Position numbers and translations under genes: made by a program
Part shown: in pieces, positions 26,939 to 36,179 of the stretch
Layout: each line of letters opens with the position of its first letter
Numbering within the stretch: the first letter of the stretch is position 1
The notes under the pieces: model-generated
The model's database searches: none
Told to the model about the DNA's origin: nothing
Seen by the model: the letters and a program-made list of their open reading frames with translations, nothing else
NCBI GenBank assembly: GCA_902381685.1
Contig: LR698958.1
Span: forward strand, 433,572-497,571
Direction of reading: 5' to 3'
DNA length: 64,000 nucleotides
From: Lachnospiraceae bacterium
Lineage (GTDB): Bacteria; Bacillota; Clostridia; Lachnospirales; Lachnospiraceae

Positions 26939-29305
26939 ATGAAGATGAATATGAAAATCGGTGCAGTTACTCTTGCCTGTGCCATTACTATCGGAAGTAC
27001 ACCTCTTTCTGCCATGGCAGCAGAAGTTCCACAGAAAAAAGAACCTTTAAAAATCGGTGTAATGTCGGACACCCACTATTTTTCTAAAAGTTTATACGGA
27101 GACTGCGAAGATTTCACAACGGCAATGAACTCCGACCGAAAAATGTTAAAGGAAAGTGACGCCATACTGACAGGCACATTAAATCAACTTGTAAAAGATG
27201 AGCCTGACGTTGTAATGATTTCCGGCGACCTGACAAAAGACGGGGAACAGGTAAACCATGAGGCGGTTGCCGAAAAATTGAGCGAAGCAAAAGACGCATT
27301 GAAGAAAAAGGGTGTGGACACTAATTTTTTTGTTATCAACGGCAATCACGACATCAACAATCCTCACGGAAAAGATTTTTCTTCCAAAACGGCACAGGAC
27401 GCAGACAGAACAACTGTAGAGGAATTTCGTGAAATCTATAAAGAATTCGGATACGGTGAAAATACAGTGCAGTACAACCCTGACAGCAATCGCGGCGGAA
27501 GTCTTTCCTACGTTACGCAGTTGGCGGAAGGATACACACTCATTGCCGTAGATACAGGCAAATACAGCAGCGACCAGACAGACAGCAAAGAAGATTTGCA
27601 GGAAACAGGAGGAGTTATCAGTCCAAAACTTTTAGACTGGGTGACCGCGCAGGCAGAAAAAGCGAAAGCAAAAGGCGATACCGTCATGGTTGTGCAACAT
27701 CACGGAGTTATCCCTCACTTTGAACAGGAACAGACATTGATGGCCGACTACCTCGTTGACAACTGGGAGGAAGTGCGTGAAGCATACGCAGACGCCGGAA
27801 TCAGTTACGTTTTCACGGGGCATATGCACGCAAATGATATTGCCTCCTACACATCTAAAAACGGAAATACTTTATATGACATTGAGACAGGGTCTCTTGT
27901 AACTTACCCTTCCCTGTTCCGCAGTATCACTGTACAGAACGGAACGGACAAAACAAAAGACGGTAATACACTCACTACAAAAATGGAAACACCGGGAACA
28001 ATCTCCTATGAAGATTTCGACACGGGAAATGTACAAAAAATTGAAAATCTGACCGAGTACGGCAAAAAACTGACGTTATCAAACGAGGTTATCCGCACAA
28101 TGATTACGGAAGGTCTGCTTTCTCCTATGATAGATTTCACGTTGGCAAACGGTGGCAGCAGAGCACTTGTGGCGGATTTATTACAGGTAACCCCTGAGCA
28201 GACAAGCCGGACTCTTGTGGAAATGCTCACACAACTTCTTCCGACTACAAAAGAGAATGGTCTTCCACTCAGTGTATCCGGATTTAACTTCCGCATTTAC
28301 TACGATGCAGCCGAAAAATGTATCCGTATCAGTCAGGATACTTCCAAGACAATTTCCGCAAAACAGGAAGGTGTACTGGAAATCCCGCTGGAAAACGGAG
28401 AAACGATTTCCATAACATTACCTGAAACTTTCCGAAAAACTTTAGCAGAACAGATTCAGACCGCCGCCATGACAGAAGAAAAAGCAGCGACAATAGAACT
28501 TTTCGTTTCCAATGAAAAACTGTCAAACTTTTTTGACCAACTGTTCGCAGACGTAGACAATCATCTGCTCGGAGACAAAGACGCACTTTTTTCCATTGTA
28601 GAAACATTAGTAAACCGGATTTTAGACAGTAAAGTAGACGATACGCACAACGTATTTGATTTAGTCAACTATGTATATCAGTTACACCTTGCAGGTAATG
28701 AATCGTGCGATGCGTGGGCTGAGGCAGCAATCCAAAAAATACAGCAGGGCAATCTGCTTCCTGACATTTTAAAAGAAAGTATAAAGGCAACACAGCCTAC
28801 GATTAAAAATGTCCTCTCCAAAATCAACATGAATTTAGAAACAGTTTTAGACAAAGGCAATAACAGTTTAACAACAAACCTGGCATACGGTGTCATTACA
28901 GGAATGATAAAAAATGCGGGTGATATAGTGGATATGGTTGATTTAAGCACACTGCTCCCTGAAAGTATCTTAAAAGAAATTAATACACTTGCATATAATG
29001 CTGCCTATACAATGTCACACGATGAAAATTATCAGGAAGATTTAGATACTTCTATTTTGATGGAAGGAAAAACAAGTTGGGAAACGCCTGAAGTTCCCGA
29101 AACGCCTGAAACACCTGAAATTCCTGAAATTCCTGAAACGCCACAGAAACCTCAGACACAAAAACCTGTTCAACACCAGCAAAATGTAGCAACAAAAAAA
29201 CCTGCGCAGACAGTAAAAACAGGAGATTCCTCAAAAATTTCACTTACTCTCCTTATGCTTACGTTCAGTGTTGGGGCTATGGGATTGATTCGCAAAAAAC
29301 GGTAA
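26939..29305 (+). CDS. Cell-wall-anchored metallophosphoesterase
   Basis: 788 residues from the start at 26939 (AGGA upstream); 31 upstream in-frame codons run through the promoter and are rejected. A signal peptide (about 1-28, ending AMAAE) precedes a calcineurin-like phosphoesterase domain: MSDTHY, ISGDLT, NGNHDIN, VVQHHG and TGHMHAND supply the dimetal ligands. A large helical region of unknown role follows (about 330-720). The tail is a Pro/Glu/Thr repeat (PETPETPEIPEIPETP), then VKTGD, a hydrophobic segment and RKKR, a variant sortase signal. The substrate is unknown; secreted relatives cleave phosphoesters or nucleotides. It lies between the metal sensor and the metal ATPase. Confidence 0.88.
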   Translation: MKMNMKIGAVTLACAITIGSTPLSAMAAEVPQKKEPLKIGVMSDTHYFSKSLYGDCEDFTTAMNSDRKMLKESDAILTGTLNQLVKDEPDVVMISGDLTKDGEQVNHEAVAEKLSEAKDALKKKGVDTNFFVINGNHDINNPHGKDFSSKTAQDADRTTVEEFREIYKEFGYGENTVQYNPDSNRGGSLSYVTQLAEGYTLIAVDTGKYSSDQTDSKEDLQETGGVISPKLLDWVTAQAEKAKAKGDTVMVVQHHGVIPHFEQEQTLMADYLVDNWEEVREAYADAGISYVFTGHMHANDIASYTSKNGNTLYDIETGSLVTYPSLFRSITVQNGTDKTKDGNTLTTKMETPGTISYEDFDTGNVQKIENLTEYGKKLTLSNEVIRTMITEGLLSPMIDFTLANGGSRALVADLLQVTPEQTSRTLVEMLTQLLPTTKENGLPLSVSGFNFRIYYDAAEKCIRISQDTSKTISAKQEGVLEIPLENGETISITLPETFRKTLAEQIQTAAMTEEKAATIELFVSNEKLSNFFDQLFADVDNHLLGDKDALFSIVETLVNRILDSKVDDTHNVFDLVNYVYQLHLAGNESCDAWAEAAIQKIQQGNLLPDILKESIKATQPTIKNVLSKINMNLETVLDKGNNSLTTNLAYGVITGMIKNAGDIVDMVDLSTLLPESILKEINTLAYNAAYTMSHDENYQEDLDTSILMEGKTSWETPEVPETPETPEIPEIPETPQKPQTQKPVQHQQNVATKKPAQTVKTGDSSKISLTLLMLTFSVGAMGLIRKKR

Positions 29306-29310
29306 TATAC

Positions 29311-29345
29311 AAACAGACACTTCATTCTGTATGGAGTGTCTGTTT
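29311..29345. terminator. Terminator between convergent phosphoesterase and P-type ATPase genes
   Basis: 11-bp perfect arms AAACAGACACT (29311-29321) and AGTGTCTGTTT (29335-29345), followed by TTAC on the plus strand and TTTGTAT on the minus strand. It starts 6 nt after the phosphoesterase stop and probably serves both genes. Confidence 0.82.
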
Positions 29346-29377
29346 TACTATTCATAAATTACTGTTTTCTCTGTCAC

Positions 29378-31615
29378 TTATTTTTTATATAAAATTCGTA
29401 TCGCATTTAATACACAGAGCATTGCCACTCCTGTGTCTGCAAAAACAGCCAGCCACATATTTGCAAAACCAAGAAGTCCAAGTATCATTACAAGTACCTT
29501 TATCGCCAAAGCAAATACCACATTCTGTACGGCAATCTTTCCCGTCTGTTTCGCAATACGGATTGATGTCGGTATCGCCTCCACGGAAGAAGTCATAAAG
29601 ACAACATCTGCCACTTCAATGGCAACGTCCGCACCGCTTCCCATCGCCGCTCCCACGTCTGCCCCTGCAAGCACAGGCGCATCGTTGATACCGTCACCGA
29701 CAAACATAACTGCCCCCTTCTCTTTACGAATCTGCTGCAGTTTTTCCAGTTTATCCTGCGGAAGAAGTTGTGCATACACATTGTCAATTCCAACTTCTTT
29801 TGCTATGGCATCTGCACTCTTCTTTGCATCTCCGGTCAGCATTGTAATGTCCACTTTCTCTCCTTTTATCTGACGAACGGCTGAAATCGCATCTTCTTTA
29901 ATTGTATCGGAAATGACAAGATAACCGATGAATTTTCCGTTTAAGGCAACTAAAACTTCCGTACCATAAGATTTCTTTTCGTACTGTTGTAAATCTATCT
30001 TGTTTTCTTCCATCAAAGTACGGTTTCCGCAGAGAATTTCTCCTTCTTTCAATGACGCGCGAATACCTTTACCGGAAATCTCTTCCGCTTTCTGCGGACG
30101 CTCCAGTTTTAAACCTTTTTCTTTTCCCGCTGTGACAATGCTGTTTCCAATAGGGTGAGTGGAAATCAACTCACAGTTTCCCGCTAAACGAAGCAGTTCT
30201 TCTTCCGTTCCTTCCACAGCCACACATTTCTGCAGTACAAAATTCCCCTCTGTTATCGTTCCCGTCTTATCTACAACAACCTGTTTTACATCTTTTAATG
30301 CTTCCAGCGCTACGCCGCCCTTAAACAGAATTCCTCTCTTAGAACCCGCGCCGATCCCCGAAAAGAATGCAAGCGGAACGCTTAGAACTAACGCACATGG
30401 ACAACTGATAACAAGGAATGTAATTGCCGTGTAAATCCAATGTTCCCAATTTCCCGTAAATATTGACGGAAGAATTGCAGTCGCCAATGCAAGACCAACT
30501 ACAAACGGAGTATATACTCTGGCAAATTTTGTAATAAATCTATCAATCTTCGGCTTACTTGATGCCGCATTTTCCACAGAATTTAGAATGCGTGTTACCA
30601 TAGAATCTTCCAAAACTTTTTCTACTTTTACTTTCAGCACGCCTGTTAAATTGACACAGCCCGAAGTTACCTTCTCACCAACTTTTACTTTGACTGGAAC
30701 CGGTTCGCCTGTCACTGCTGAAGTATCTATCTGACTTTCTCCTTCCACGATAACGCTGTCCAGCGGAATTCTGTCACCGGCACGAACAAGAACAATGTCT
30801 CCAACCTGTGCATCTTCCGACGGAATTACTTCTACCTTTTCACCTGTCATTCTGTTTACCACTTCCGGACGCAAATCAACTGCCTCCATAATCTGCGAAC
30901 GGCTTCTTTCTACCGCAATATGCTCAAACAATTCTCCAATGCGATAGAAGAGCATAACGCCTACCGCCTCTGAAAATTCCCCGATGGCAAAGGCAGATAA
31001 GGTTGCCAGACTCATTAAGAAGTTTTCATCAAACACTCTTCCTTTCAGAAGGTTTTTTCCCGCAGTAAGAACAATTCCTCCCCCAAGTATAAGATATGAA
31101 AGTACAAATAAAACAATCGGAACTATTTCCATTTTACCATTACAAATCACTCCGGCAATAAACAGCGCCGCTCCTATGCCAATACTGATGATTTCGCCTT
31201 TTTTATTCTCTTCTTTCTTCTCTTCGCGAAGCGCTTTTACACTTCGCTTTTTCTCTTTAATCACAACTCCGTCTTCCACAGAATCACATGCCTTTTGCAA
31301 CAATGGAAGTAAATCTTTCTCCGAATCCGAAGCCACCTGCAACTGTTTTGTGGCAAATGTAAGAACTGCCTCTTCAACTTCCGGTAACTCATTGATCTTC
31401 TTCTCGATTTTACTCGCACAGTTTGCACAATCTATATTTTCTATTGTATATATCGTTTTCTTTGCATGACTTGTTAATTCTTTTTTCTCTTCCACATCAT
31501 GATGATGATGTCCACAACATTCATGGTGATCGTGGCCTCCACAGCATTCATGATGCTCATGATGGTCATGGTGGTCATGACCGCAGTTACATTTTTCCGT
31601 CTTATGTCCTGACAT
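29378..31615 (-). CDS. Zinc/cadmium/lead-exporting P1B-type ATPase (ZntA/CadA-like)
   Basis: 745 residues. The N-terminus is extremely rich in His and Cys (HDHHDHHEHHECC and further HH runs to residue 38). A heavy-metal-associated domain with DCANC follows (about 60-120). The P-type core has SCPCALVLS (intramembrane metal site), DKTGTITEG (phosphorylated Asp), HPIGNSI and GDGINDAP. ADTGVAMLCVLNAI near the C terminus carries the Asp typical of Zn/Cd/Pb pumps. It should export divalent metal from the cytoplasm. The start at 31615 follows GGAGGAG; the ATG at 31648 lies within the operator. Control by the ArsR-type sensor is inferred from its promoter. Confidence 0.95.
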   Translation of the reverse strand: MSGHKTEKCNCGHDHHDHHEHHECCGGHDHHECCGHHHHDVEEKKELTSHAKKTIYTIENIDCANCASKIEKKINELPEVEEAVLTFATKQLQVASDSEKDLLPLLQKACDSVEDGVVIKEKKRSVKALREEKKEENKKGEIISIGIGAALFIAGVICNGKMEIVPIVLFVLSYLILGGGIVLTAGKNLLKGRVFDENFLMSLATLSAFAIGEFSEAVGVMLFYRIGELFEHIAVERSRSQIMEAVDLRPEVVNRMTGEKVEVIPSEDAQVGDIVLVRAGDRIPLDSVIVEGESQIDTSAVTGEPVPVKVKVGEKVTSGCVNLTGVLKVKVEKVLEDSMVTRILNSVENAASSKPKIDRFITKFARVYTPFVVGLALATAILPSIFTGNWEHWIYTAITFLVISCPCALVLSVPLAFFSGIGAGSKRGILFKGGVALEALKDVKQVVVDKTGTITEGNFVLQKCVAVEGTEEELLRLAGNCELISTHPIGNSIVTAGKEKGLKLERPQKAEEISGKGIRASLKEGEILCGNRTLMEENKIDLQQYEKKSYGTEVLVALNGKFIGYLVISDTIKEDAISAVRQIKGEKVDITMLTGDAKKSADAIAKEVGIDNVYAQLLPQDKLEKLQQIRKEKGAVMFVGDGINDAPVLAGADVGAAMGSGADVAIEVADVVFMTSSVEAIPTSIRIAKQTGKIAVQNVVFALAIKVLVMILGLLGFANMWLAVFADTGVAMLCVLNAIRILYKK

Positions 31616-31630
31616 ACTTGCTCCTCCTTT

Positions 31631-31658
31631 ATATGAATAACTGTTCATATGTTCATAT
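31631..31658. promoter_or_regulatory. SmtB/CzrA-type operator upstream of the metal ATPase
   Basis: ATATGAA-N6-TTCATAT (31631-31637 and 31644-31650) is a 7-6-7 dyad close to the known ArsR/SmtB consensus. A third half-site, TTCATAT at 31652-31658, overlaps the -10 box. The dyad lies just downstream of the -10, where a bound repressor would block initiation. Confidence 0.82.
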
Positions 31659-31683
31659 AACCACTTTTTTATAATTTTGTCAA
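31655..31683 (-). promoter_or_regulatory. Promoter of the metal ATPase
   Basis: Minus-strand TTGACA and TTATAT separated by exactly 17 bp. The -10 shares bases with the third operator half-site. Confidence 0.82.
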
Positions 31684-31771
31684 TAGAAAATGCAAAAGAT
31701 TTTTTATTTTATTCAAAAGAGTGAACATGATATACTGTCATCATAAAAGTTAAATTCAACAGGAGGTAATA

Positions 31772-32218
31772 ATGATACTTAGAAAATATAACTCAACAGA
31801 CTGTGAGCAATTAGCAGAATTATTTTACGACACCGTTCATACGGTAAACGCAGAAGATTACACGGAAGAACAGTTAAATGTATGGGCAACCGGACAGATT
31901 GACTTGGAAAAATGGAATGCTTCCTTTGAAAAAAATCATACAGTTATTGCTGTTGAAGAAGATAAGATTGTCGGATTCGGTGATATGGATAAAACAGGCT
32001 ATCTTGACCGCCTGTATGTCCATAAAGATTATCAGAGAATGGGAATTGCCTCTTCCATCTGCGATGAACTGGAAAAACATTTTTCTTCCTCTTTTACTAC
32101 ACACGCATCGATTACGGCAAGACCGTTTTTTGAAAAGAGAGGATACACGGTTGTGAAGGAACAACAGGTAGAGAGGGGCGGCATTCTTCTTACGAATTTT
32201 GTAATGAAGAAAAACTAA
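31772..32218 (+). CDS. GNAT-family N-acetyltransferase
   Basis: 148 residues. The acetyl-CoA binding loop is RLYVHKDYQRMGIASSICDEL (R/Q-x-x-G-x-A variant), with beta strands IVGFGDM before it and HASITARPFFEKRGYTVV after it. The substrate is unknown; the TARPFFEKRGY ending is typical of small YjaB/ElaA-like acetyltransferases. AGGAGGT precedes the ATG. It diverges from the metal ATPase and converges on ung. Confidence 0.9.
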   Translation: MILRKYNSTDCEQLAELFYDTVHTVNAEDYTEEQLNVWATGQIDLEKWNASFEKNHTVIAVEEDKIVGFGDMDKTGYLDRLYVHKDYQRMGIASSICDELEKHFSSSFTTHASITARPFFEKRGYTVVKEQQVERGGILLTNFVMKKN

Positions 32219-32238
32219 AGAGAGGGAATCCCCTCTCT
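32219..32238. terminator. Bidirectional terminator between GNAT and ung
   Basis: AGAGAGGG (32219-32226) pairs with CCCTCTCT (32231-32238) around a 4-nt loop. It starts directly after the GNAT stop and touches the ung stop. Confidence 0.72.
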
Positions 32239-32912
32239 TATCTGCTCTCTATCTGCCAGTCAATCGGCTCAACTCCATGTTCTTCTAAAAACGCATTTGT
32301 TTTACTAAACGGTTTACTTCCAAAAAATCCGCGATATGCCGACAGCGGACTTGGGTGAGGCGCTTCCAAAATCAAATGTTTCGGATTTGTCAACATTGAT
32401 TTCTTTGCCTGTGCAGGTTTTCCCCACAAAATATATACTATCGGTCTGTCCTGTGTATTTACCGCGCGGATTGCTGCGTCCGTAAATTCTTCCCAGCCGA
32501 TTCCCCTGTGAGAATTCGCCTGATGAGCCCGCACAGTCAGAACCGTATTGAGCATAAGTACACCCTGCTCAGCCCATTTTGTCAAATATCCGTGATTTGG
32601 AATAACGCACCCCAAATCATCGTGTAACTCCTTATAAATATTTACCAGTGAAGGCGGAATCTCCACCTCCGGCTTAACAGAAAAACAAAGCCCATGTGCC
32701 TGATTTACATTGTGATAGGGATCCTGCCCCAAAATAACCACTTTCACATTTTTCAGCGGTGTCAAATGAAACGCATTAAAAATATCATCTGCCGGCGGAA
32801 AAATAAGGTGTGTATGATATTCCTCCAAGACCTTCTTATGTAACTCAGCATAGTATGGCTTTCTAAATTCATCTTTTAACGCGTCCAGCCAGTCATTATT
32901 AATTGCTCCCAT
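32238..32912 (-). CDS. ung: Uracil-DNA glycosylase, family 1
   Basis: 224 residues. The catalytic water-activating loop GQDPYHN, the uracil-binding core and the leucine-loop ending APHPSPLSAYRGF are all intact. It removes uracil from DNA to start base-excision repair. It is 24 bp after the histidine kinase gene on the same strand, so it may ride on the same transcript. Confidence 0.97.
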   Translation of the reverse strand: MGAINNDWLDALKDEFRKPYYAELHKKVLEEYHTHLIFPPADDIFNAFHLTPLKNVKVVILGQDPYHNVNQAHGLCFSVKPEVEIPPSLVNIYKELHDDLGCVIPNHGYLTKWAEQGVLMLNTVLTVRAHQANSHRGIGWEEFTDAAIRAVNTQDRPIVYILWGKPAQAKKSMLTNPKHLILEAPHPSPLSAYRGFFGSKPFSKTNAFLEEHGVEPIDWQIESR

Positions 32913-32936
32913 ATCGGTATCTCCTTCTTTATTTCC

Positions 32937-34412
32937 TTATTTCAAATCCAATTCCATAAAAAATTCTACACCGTTATCATAATTCTTCACGCCATATGAT
33001 TTGTGGAAAGATTCCATAATCGCCTTAACGATGGAAAGTCCTATACCGTTTCCTCCATACTCTCTTGTGCGCGCCTTATCCACTTTGTAAAATTTATCCC
33101 AAATATGCCCTATATCCTCTTCCGGAATCGGAGAACCTGTGTTGAATACAGAAACTCTCACCGTCTCTTCCTTCTTCACAATCTTTATTTCAATTATATT
33201 CTCTCCCGCCACATGATTCAAGGCATTACTGATATAATTTCTGATAACCTGTTCCGCTTTAAACTCATCTGCCCACACATATACAGATTCTTCCATAATG
33301 AAATTGATTTTGACACCTTTTTGCTGAATCAAAATATCGCATGACTGAATGACACCGCGCACTAACTCCACAATATCAAACCGTTCAAATGATATCTCCT
33401 CCTTGCCAAACTCTAACTGGTTCAGCGTCAGAAGATTTCTCACCATCTGATTCATCTTATTCGCTTCGTCCATAATAACATCACAGTAAAACTCGCGGCT
33501 TTCCACATCGTCACTGATTCCTTCTTTCAATCCTTCCGCATATCCCTGAATCAGTGCAATCGGTGTTTTTAATTCATGAGAAACATTTCCCAAAAATTCC
33601 GTACGCATCGTCTCTATCTGTTCTTTTTTCTCAATATCTTTCTGTAATTCGTTATTTGCACTCTTTAACTCAGAAATGGTTGTTTCCAATCTCTGTGACA
33701 TTTTGTTAAAATTGCAGCCCAAAATTCCAATTTCATTTTTCCCGCCGCTTGTGTATTTTGCATCAAAATCTAAATCAGCCATTTTCTCCGAGAGCATCGC
33801 CAACTCTAAAATCGGATCGGTAATCTTCTTTGAAAAATACCAAATAATCACGATACTGATAAGGATAACCCCCACTCCGATATACATGAGAAAACGGTTA
33901 AAAATCATGACACTTTCACGTATACTTTCCAGCGGACTTCTAAAAAGAAATACATTTCCATTAGAAAAATTTCCCCACATCTCCAAATATTCCATTTTAT
34001 TCCGCGGGTCTTTCGCCTTTCGCAGTTCATAGTTATCGCTTGACTTCAAAAGCGTACTTTCTTCCTGATTAATATTAAAACGGTAGCCGACTAAACGTGT
34101 TTTCAGCTCTTCATTTTCCGAGTCTGTACGCATTTTAATCCGTATGCTTCCGGTGGCATCTGTCACAATAAGAGAGACGTTGCTTTTCTCCACCAACGGC
34201 CCTAAAGTCTTATTCAGACTTTCGGAATCCATTTCCTTATTTTCCTCCATCAGTTTATTAAGAGATTGATATATATTTGTTAGTACCTGCATTTTATTTT
34301 GTACATAGTATTCCTCGAGAAATCTGCTGTTCATAACAAACACCGCTAGAAGAATAAACATTACAATTCCAATAAATACAGTTGCCATCTGACGTTTTAT
34401 TGAATATTTCAT
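32937..34412 (-). CDS. Membrane sensor histidine kinase
   Basis: 491 residues with two membrane segments (about 10-30 and 170-192) enclosing an extracellular sensor domain of about 140 residues. A HAMP domain (KKITDPILELAMLSEKMADL) leads to the phospho-acceptor H-box NVSHELKTPIALIQGYAEG. The ATPase domain has VIRNYISNALNH (N box) and GNGIGLSIVKAI (G box). The stimulus is not evident. It overlaps the response-regulator stop by one base and is its cognate partner. Confidence 0.95.
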   Translation of the reverse strand: MKYSIKRQMATVFIGIVMFILLAVFVMNSRFLEEYYVQNKMQVLTNIYQSLNKLMEENKEMDSESLNKTLGPLVEKSNVSLIVTDATGSIRIKMRTDSENEELKTRLVGYRFNINQEESTLLKSSDNYELRKAKDPRNKMEYLEMWGNFSNGNVFLFRSPLESIRESVMIFNRFLMYIGVGVILISIVIIWYFSKKITDPILELAMLSEKMADLDFDAKYTSGGKNEIGILGCNFNKMSQRLETTISELKSANNELQKDIEKKEQIETMRTEFLGNVSHELKTPIALIQGYAEGLKEGISDDVESREFYCDVIMDEANKMNQMVRNLLTLNQLEFGKEEISFERFDIVELVRGVIQSCDILIQQKGVKINFIMEESVYVWADEFKAEQVIRNYISNALNHVAGENIIEIKIVKKEETVRVSVFNTGSPIPEEDIGHIWDKFYKVDKARTREYGGNGIGLSIVKAIMESFHKSYGVKNYDNGVEFFMELDLK

Positions 34413-35089
34413 TACGACACCTCAAATTTATAGCCCATGCCCCAAATCGTTTTAATATAATCACCTTTATCGCCCAGTTTACTTCTTAATTTCTTCACGT
34501 GAGTATCTATTGTTCGCGCATCGCCAAAATAATCATAATTCCATACATTATTCAATATTTTTTCTCTTGAAAGTGCAATACCCTGATTTTCCACAAAGTA
34601 TGACAGCAATTCAAACTCCTTATAACTCAACTCAATCGGCTGATTGTCAATGGTAACAAGATGCGCCGTCTTATCTATCACAATTCCACCCGCATCAATT
34701 GATTCCTCAGAAAACAATACGTTTGTCCTTCTTAAAATTGCTTCAACTCTCGCCACCAGTATTTTCGGACTGAATGGTTTCGCAATATATTCATCTACTC
34801 CCAAATCAAATCCCTGTAACTCATCTTTTTCATCTGCTCTTGCCGTCAGCATAATGATAGGTACCTGTGAAACCTGTCGCACTTCTCTACACACCTGCCA
34901 ACCGTCCATCTTCGGCATCATCACGTCCAAAATTAAAAGTGCAATGTCTTTATTATCATAAAAGACGTCCATTGCCTCAAGGCCATCTCCTGCCTCAAGA
35001 ACGGTGAACCCGTCCCTCTCCAAAAAGTCTTTGACTAACTTTCTCATTCTGCTCTCATCATCTACTATTAATATTTTCAATCGCTCCAT
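34412..35089 (-). CDS. OmpR-family response regulator
   Basis: 225 residues. The receiver has the acidic pair in IVDDESRMR, the phospho-accepting Asp in LLILDVMMPKMDGW, Thr in IIMLTARAD and Lys in YIAKPFSP. The winged-helix output domain ends with the OmpR signature DARTIDTHVKKLRSKLG. GAGGAGAAG precedes the ATG. It and the kinase form a standard pair; target genes cannot be read from the window. Confidence 0.97.
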   Translation of the reverse strand: MERLKILIVDDESRMRKLVKDFLERDGFTVLEAGDGLEAMDVFYDNKDIALLILDVMMPKMDGWQVCREVRQVSQVPIIMLTARADEKDELQGFDLGVDEYIAKPFSPKILVARVEAILRRTNVLFSEESIDAGGIVIDKTAHLVTIDNQPIELSYKEFELLSYFVENQGIALSREKILNNVWNYDYFGDARTIDTHVKKLRSKLGDKGDYIKTIWGMGYKFEVS

Positions 35090-35154
35090 GATTTCTTCTC
35101 CTCGTCACCTGTTTTCTTTTATCCTAACAGAGAAATATGTTCCTTTTGTGAAAA

Positions 35155-36048
35155 TCACAAATTTTCCCTTATCGGTTTTACATTGCTCATCAGTTTTTTT
35201 CCGTCACTTGTCAAAATAATCGTTCCCTGCTCATCTGTACGAAATAATTTTATCTTTCTTTTTTTAACTCTTTTCAATACTGATTTGTGGGGGTGTCCGA
35301 AGGGATTTCCCTCTGCACAACACACTACAGCATACTCGGGGGAAACTGCTTTTAGAAATTTCATCGAATTCGTATCACTGCTGCCGTGGTGGTTTAATTT
35401 TAACACGTCCGATTTCAGATACACATCTTTCTCCGACAATTCCTTTTCCAATGTTTTGCTGATATCACCACAAAATAAAAAACTGTGTTTTCCATTACTG
35501 ATTCTCAAAATTAGAGAAGAATCGTTCACATCTTCATAAATTTTGTTTGGATTTGGGGCTAAAAACATCATTTTCACCTTTCCGAGCGTTCTCACTTCTT
35601 TCCACTTCGGTACGGTTATTGGTATTTGTTTTGCCTGCGCAGTCTCCCGAATATCCCGATAAGTATGTGTCCCATATGTCTGTTTTGGTAAAAATAATTC
35701 TCCAACTTCAAAATTATATAATACTGCGTCAATTCCTCCGATATGGTCTTCATGCCCATGCGTCCCAACTACATAATCCAAGTAAGTTATCCCCTTTTTG
35801 CGAAGATATTCGACCACTTTTCCACCTGTCGCATTTGTTCCACCGTCAATCAGCATATTTTTTCCACCCGACTGTATCAAAATGGATTCTGACTGCCCTG
35901 TATCCATAAAATGTACTTTTAATTCTCCTGATGCGTCCTGTAGAACTTTTTTCGTTTCCCACTTCTCCTGAAAACGAAAGAAGATAACAGTCAGGCAGAA
36001 AATAGTGATTATAATACTAATCCGACGGATTCTCCTGTTCCTATTCAT
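35155..36048 (-). CDS. Membrane-anchored ComEC-like metallo-beta-lactamase-fold hydrolase
   Basis: 297 residues. A basic start and one membrane segment (about 8-25) precede an MBL fold with MDTGQSES and the metal motif GTHGHEDHIGG (HxHxDH), plus HHGSSDTNS and a late His (NPFGHPHKS). It resembles the free-standing version of the C-terminal domain of the DNA-uptake protein ComEC, but no ComEC channel is attached. The substrate is unknown; phosphodiester cleavage outside the cell is a fair guess. The start at 36048 uses AGGAG. Confidence 0.88.
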   Translation of the reverse strand: MNRNRRIRRISIIITIFCLTVIFFRFQEKWETKKVLQDASGELKVHFMDTGQSESILIQSGGKNMLIDGGTNATGGKVVEYLRKKGITYLDYVVGTHGHEDHIGGIDAVLYNFEVGELFLPKQTYGTHTYRDIRETAQAKQIPITVPKWKEVRTLGKVKMMFLAPNPNKIYEDVNDSSLILRISNGKHSFLFCGDISKTLEKELSEKDVYLKSDVLKLNHHGSSDTNSMKFLKAVSPEYAVVCCAEGNPFGHPHKSVLKRVKKRKIKLFRTDEQGTIILTSDGKKLMSNVKPIRENL

Positions 36049-36145
36049 ATTGCACACTCCTTTTTAGGTAGTGTGCCACGTTTTAACACTCTATTATTCG
36101 TTTAAATAAATCTTTCTGCGCAGCGCGGAATCACTATAACTAAGA

Positions 36146-36170
36146 GCGGGAACTTTTCAACTATTCCCGC
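36146..36170 (-). terminator. Probable terminator after aroF
   Basis: GCGGGAA (36146-36152) pairs with TTCCCGC (36164-36170). It starts 10 nt after the aroF stop on the minus strand. The T tract is weak (CTCTTAGTT), so efficiency is uncertain. Confidence 0.55.
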
Positions 36171-36179
36171 CCTTTTCTA

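Noticed and set aside
31646..31648. Upstream ATG for the metal ATPase
   Set aside because: It is within the operator dyad next to the -10 box, upstream of the likely transcript start; the ATG at 31615 has GGAGGAG.
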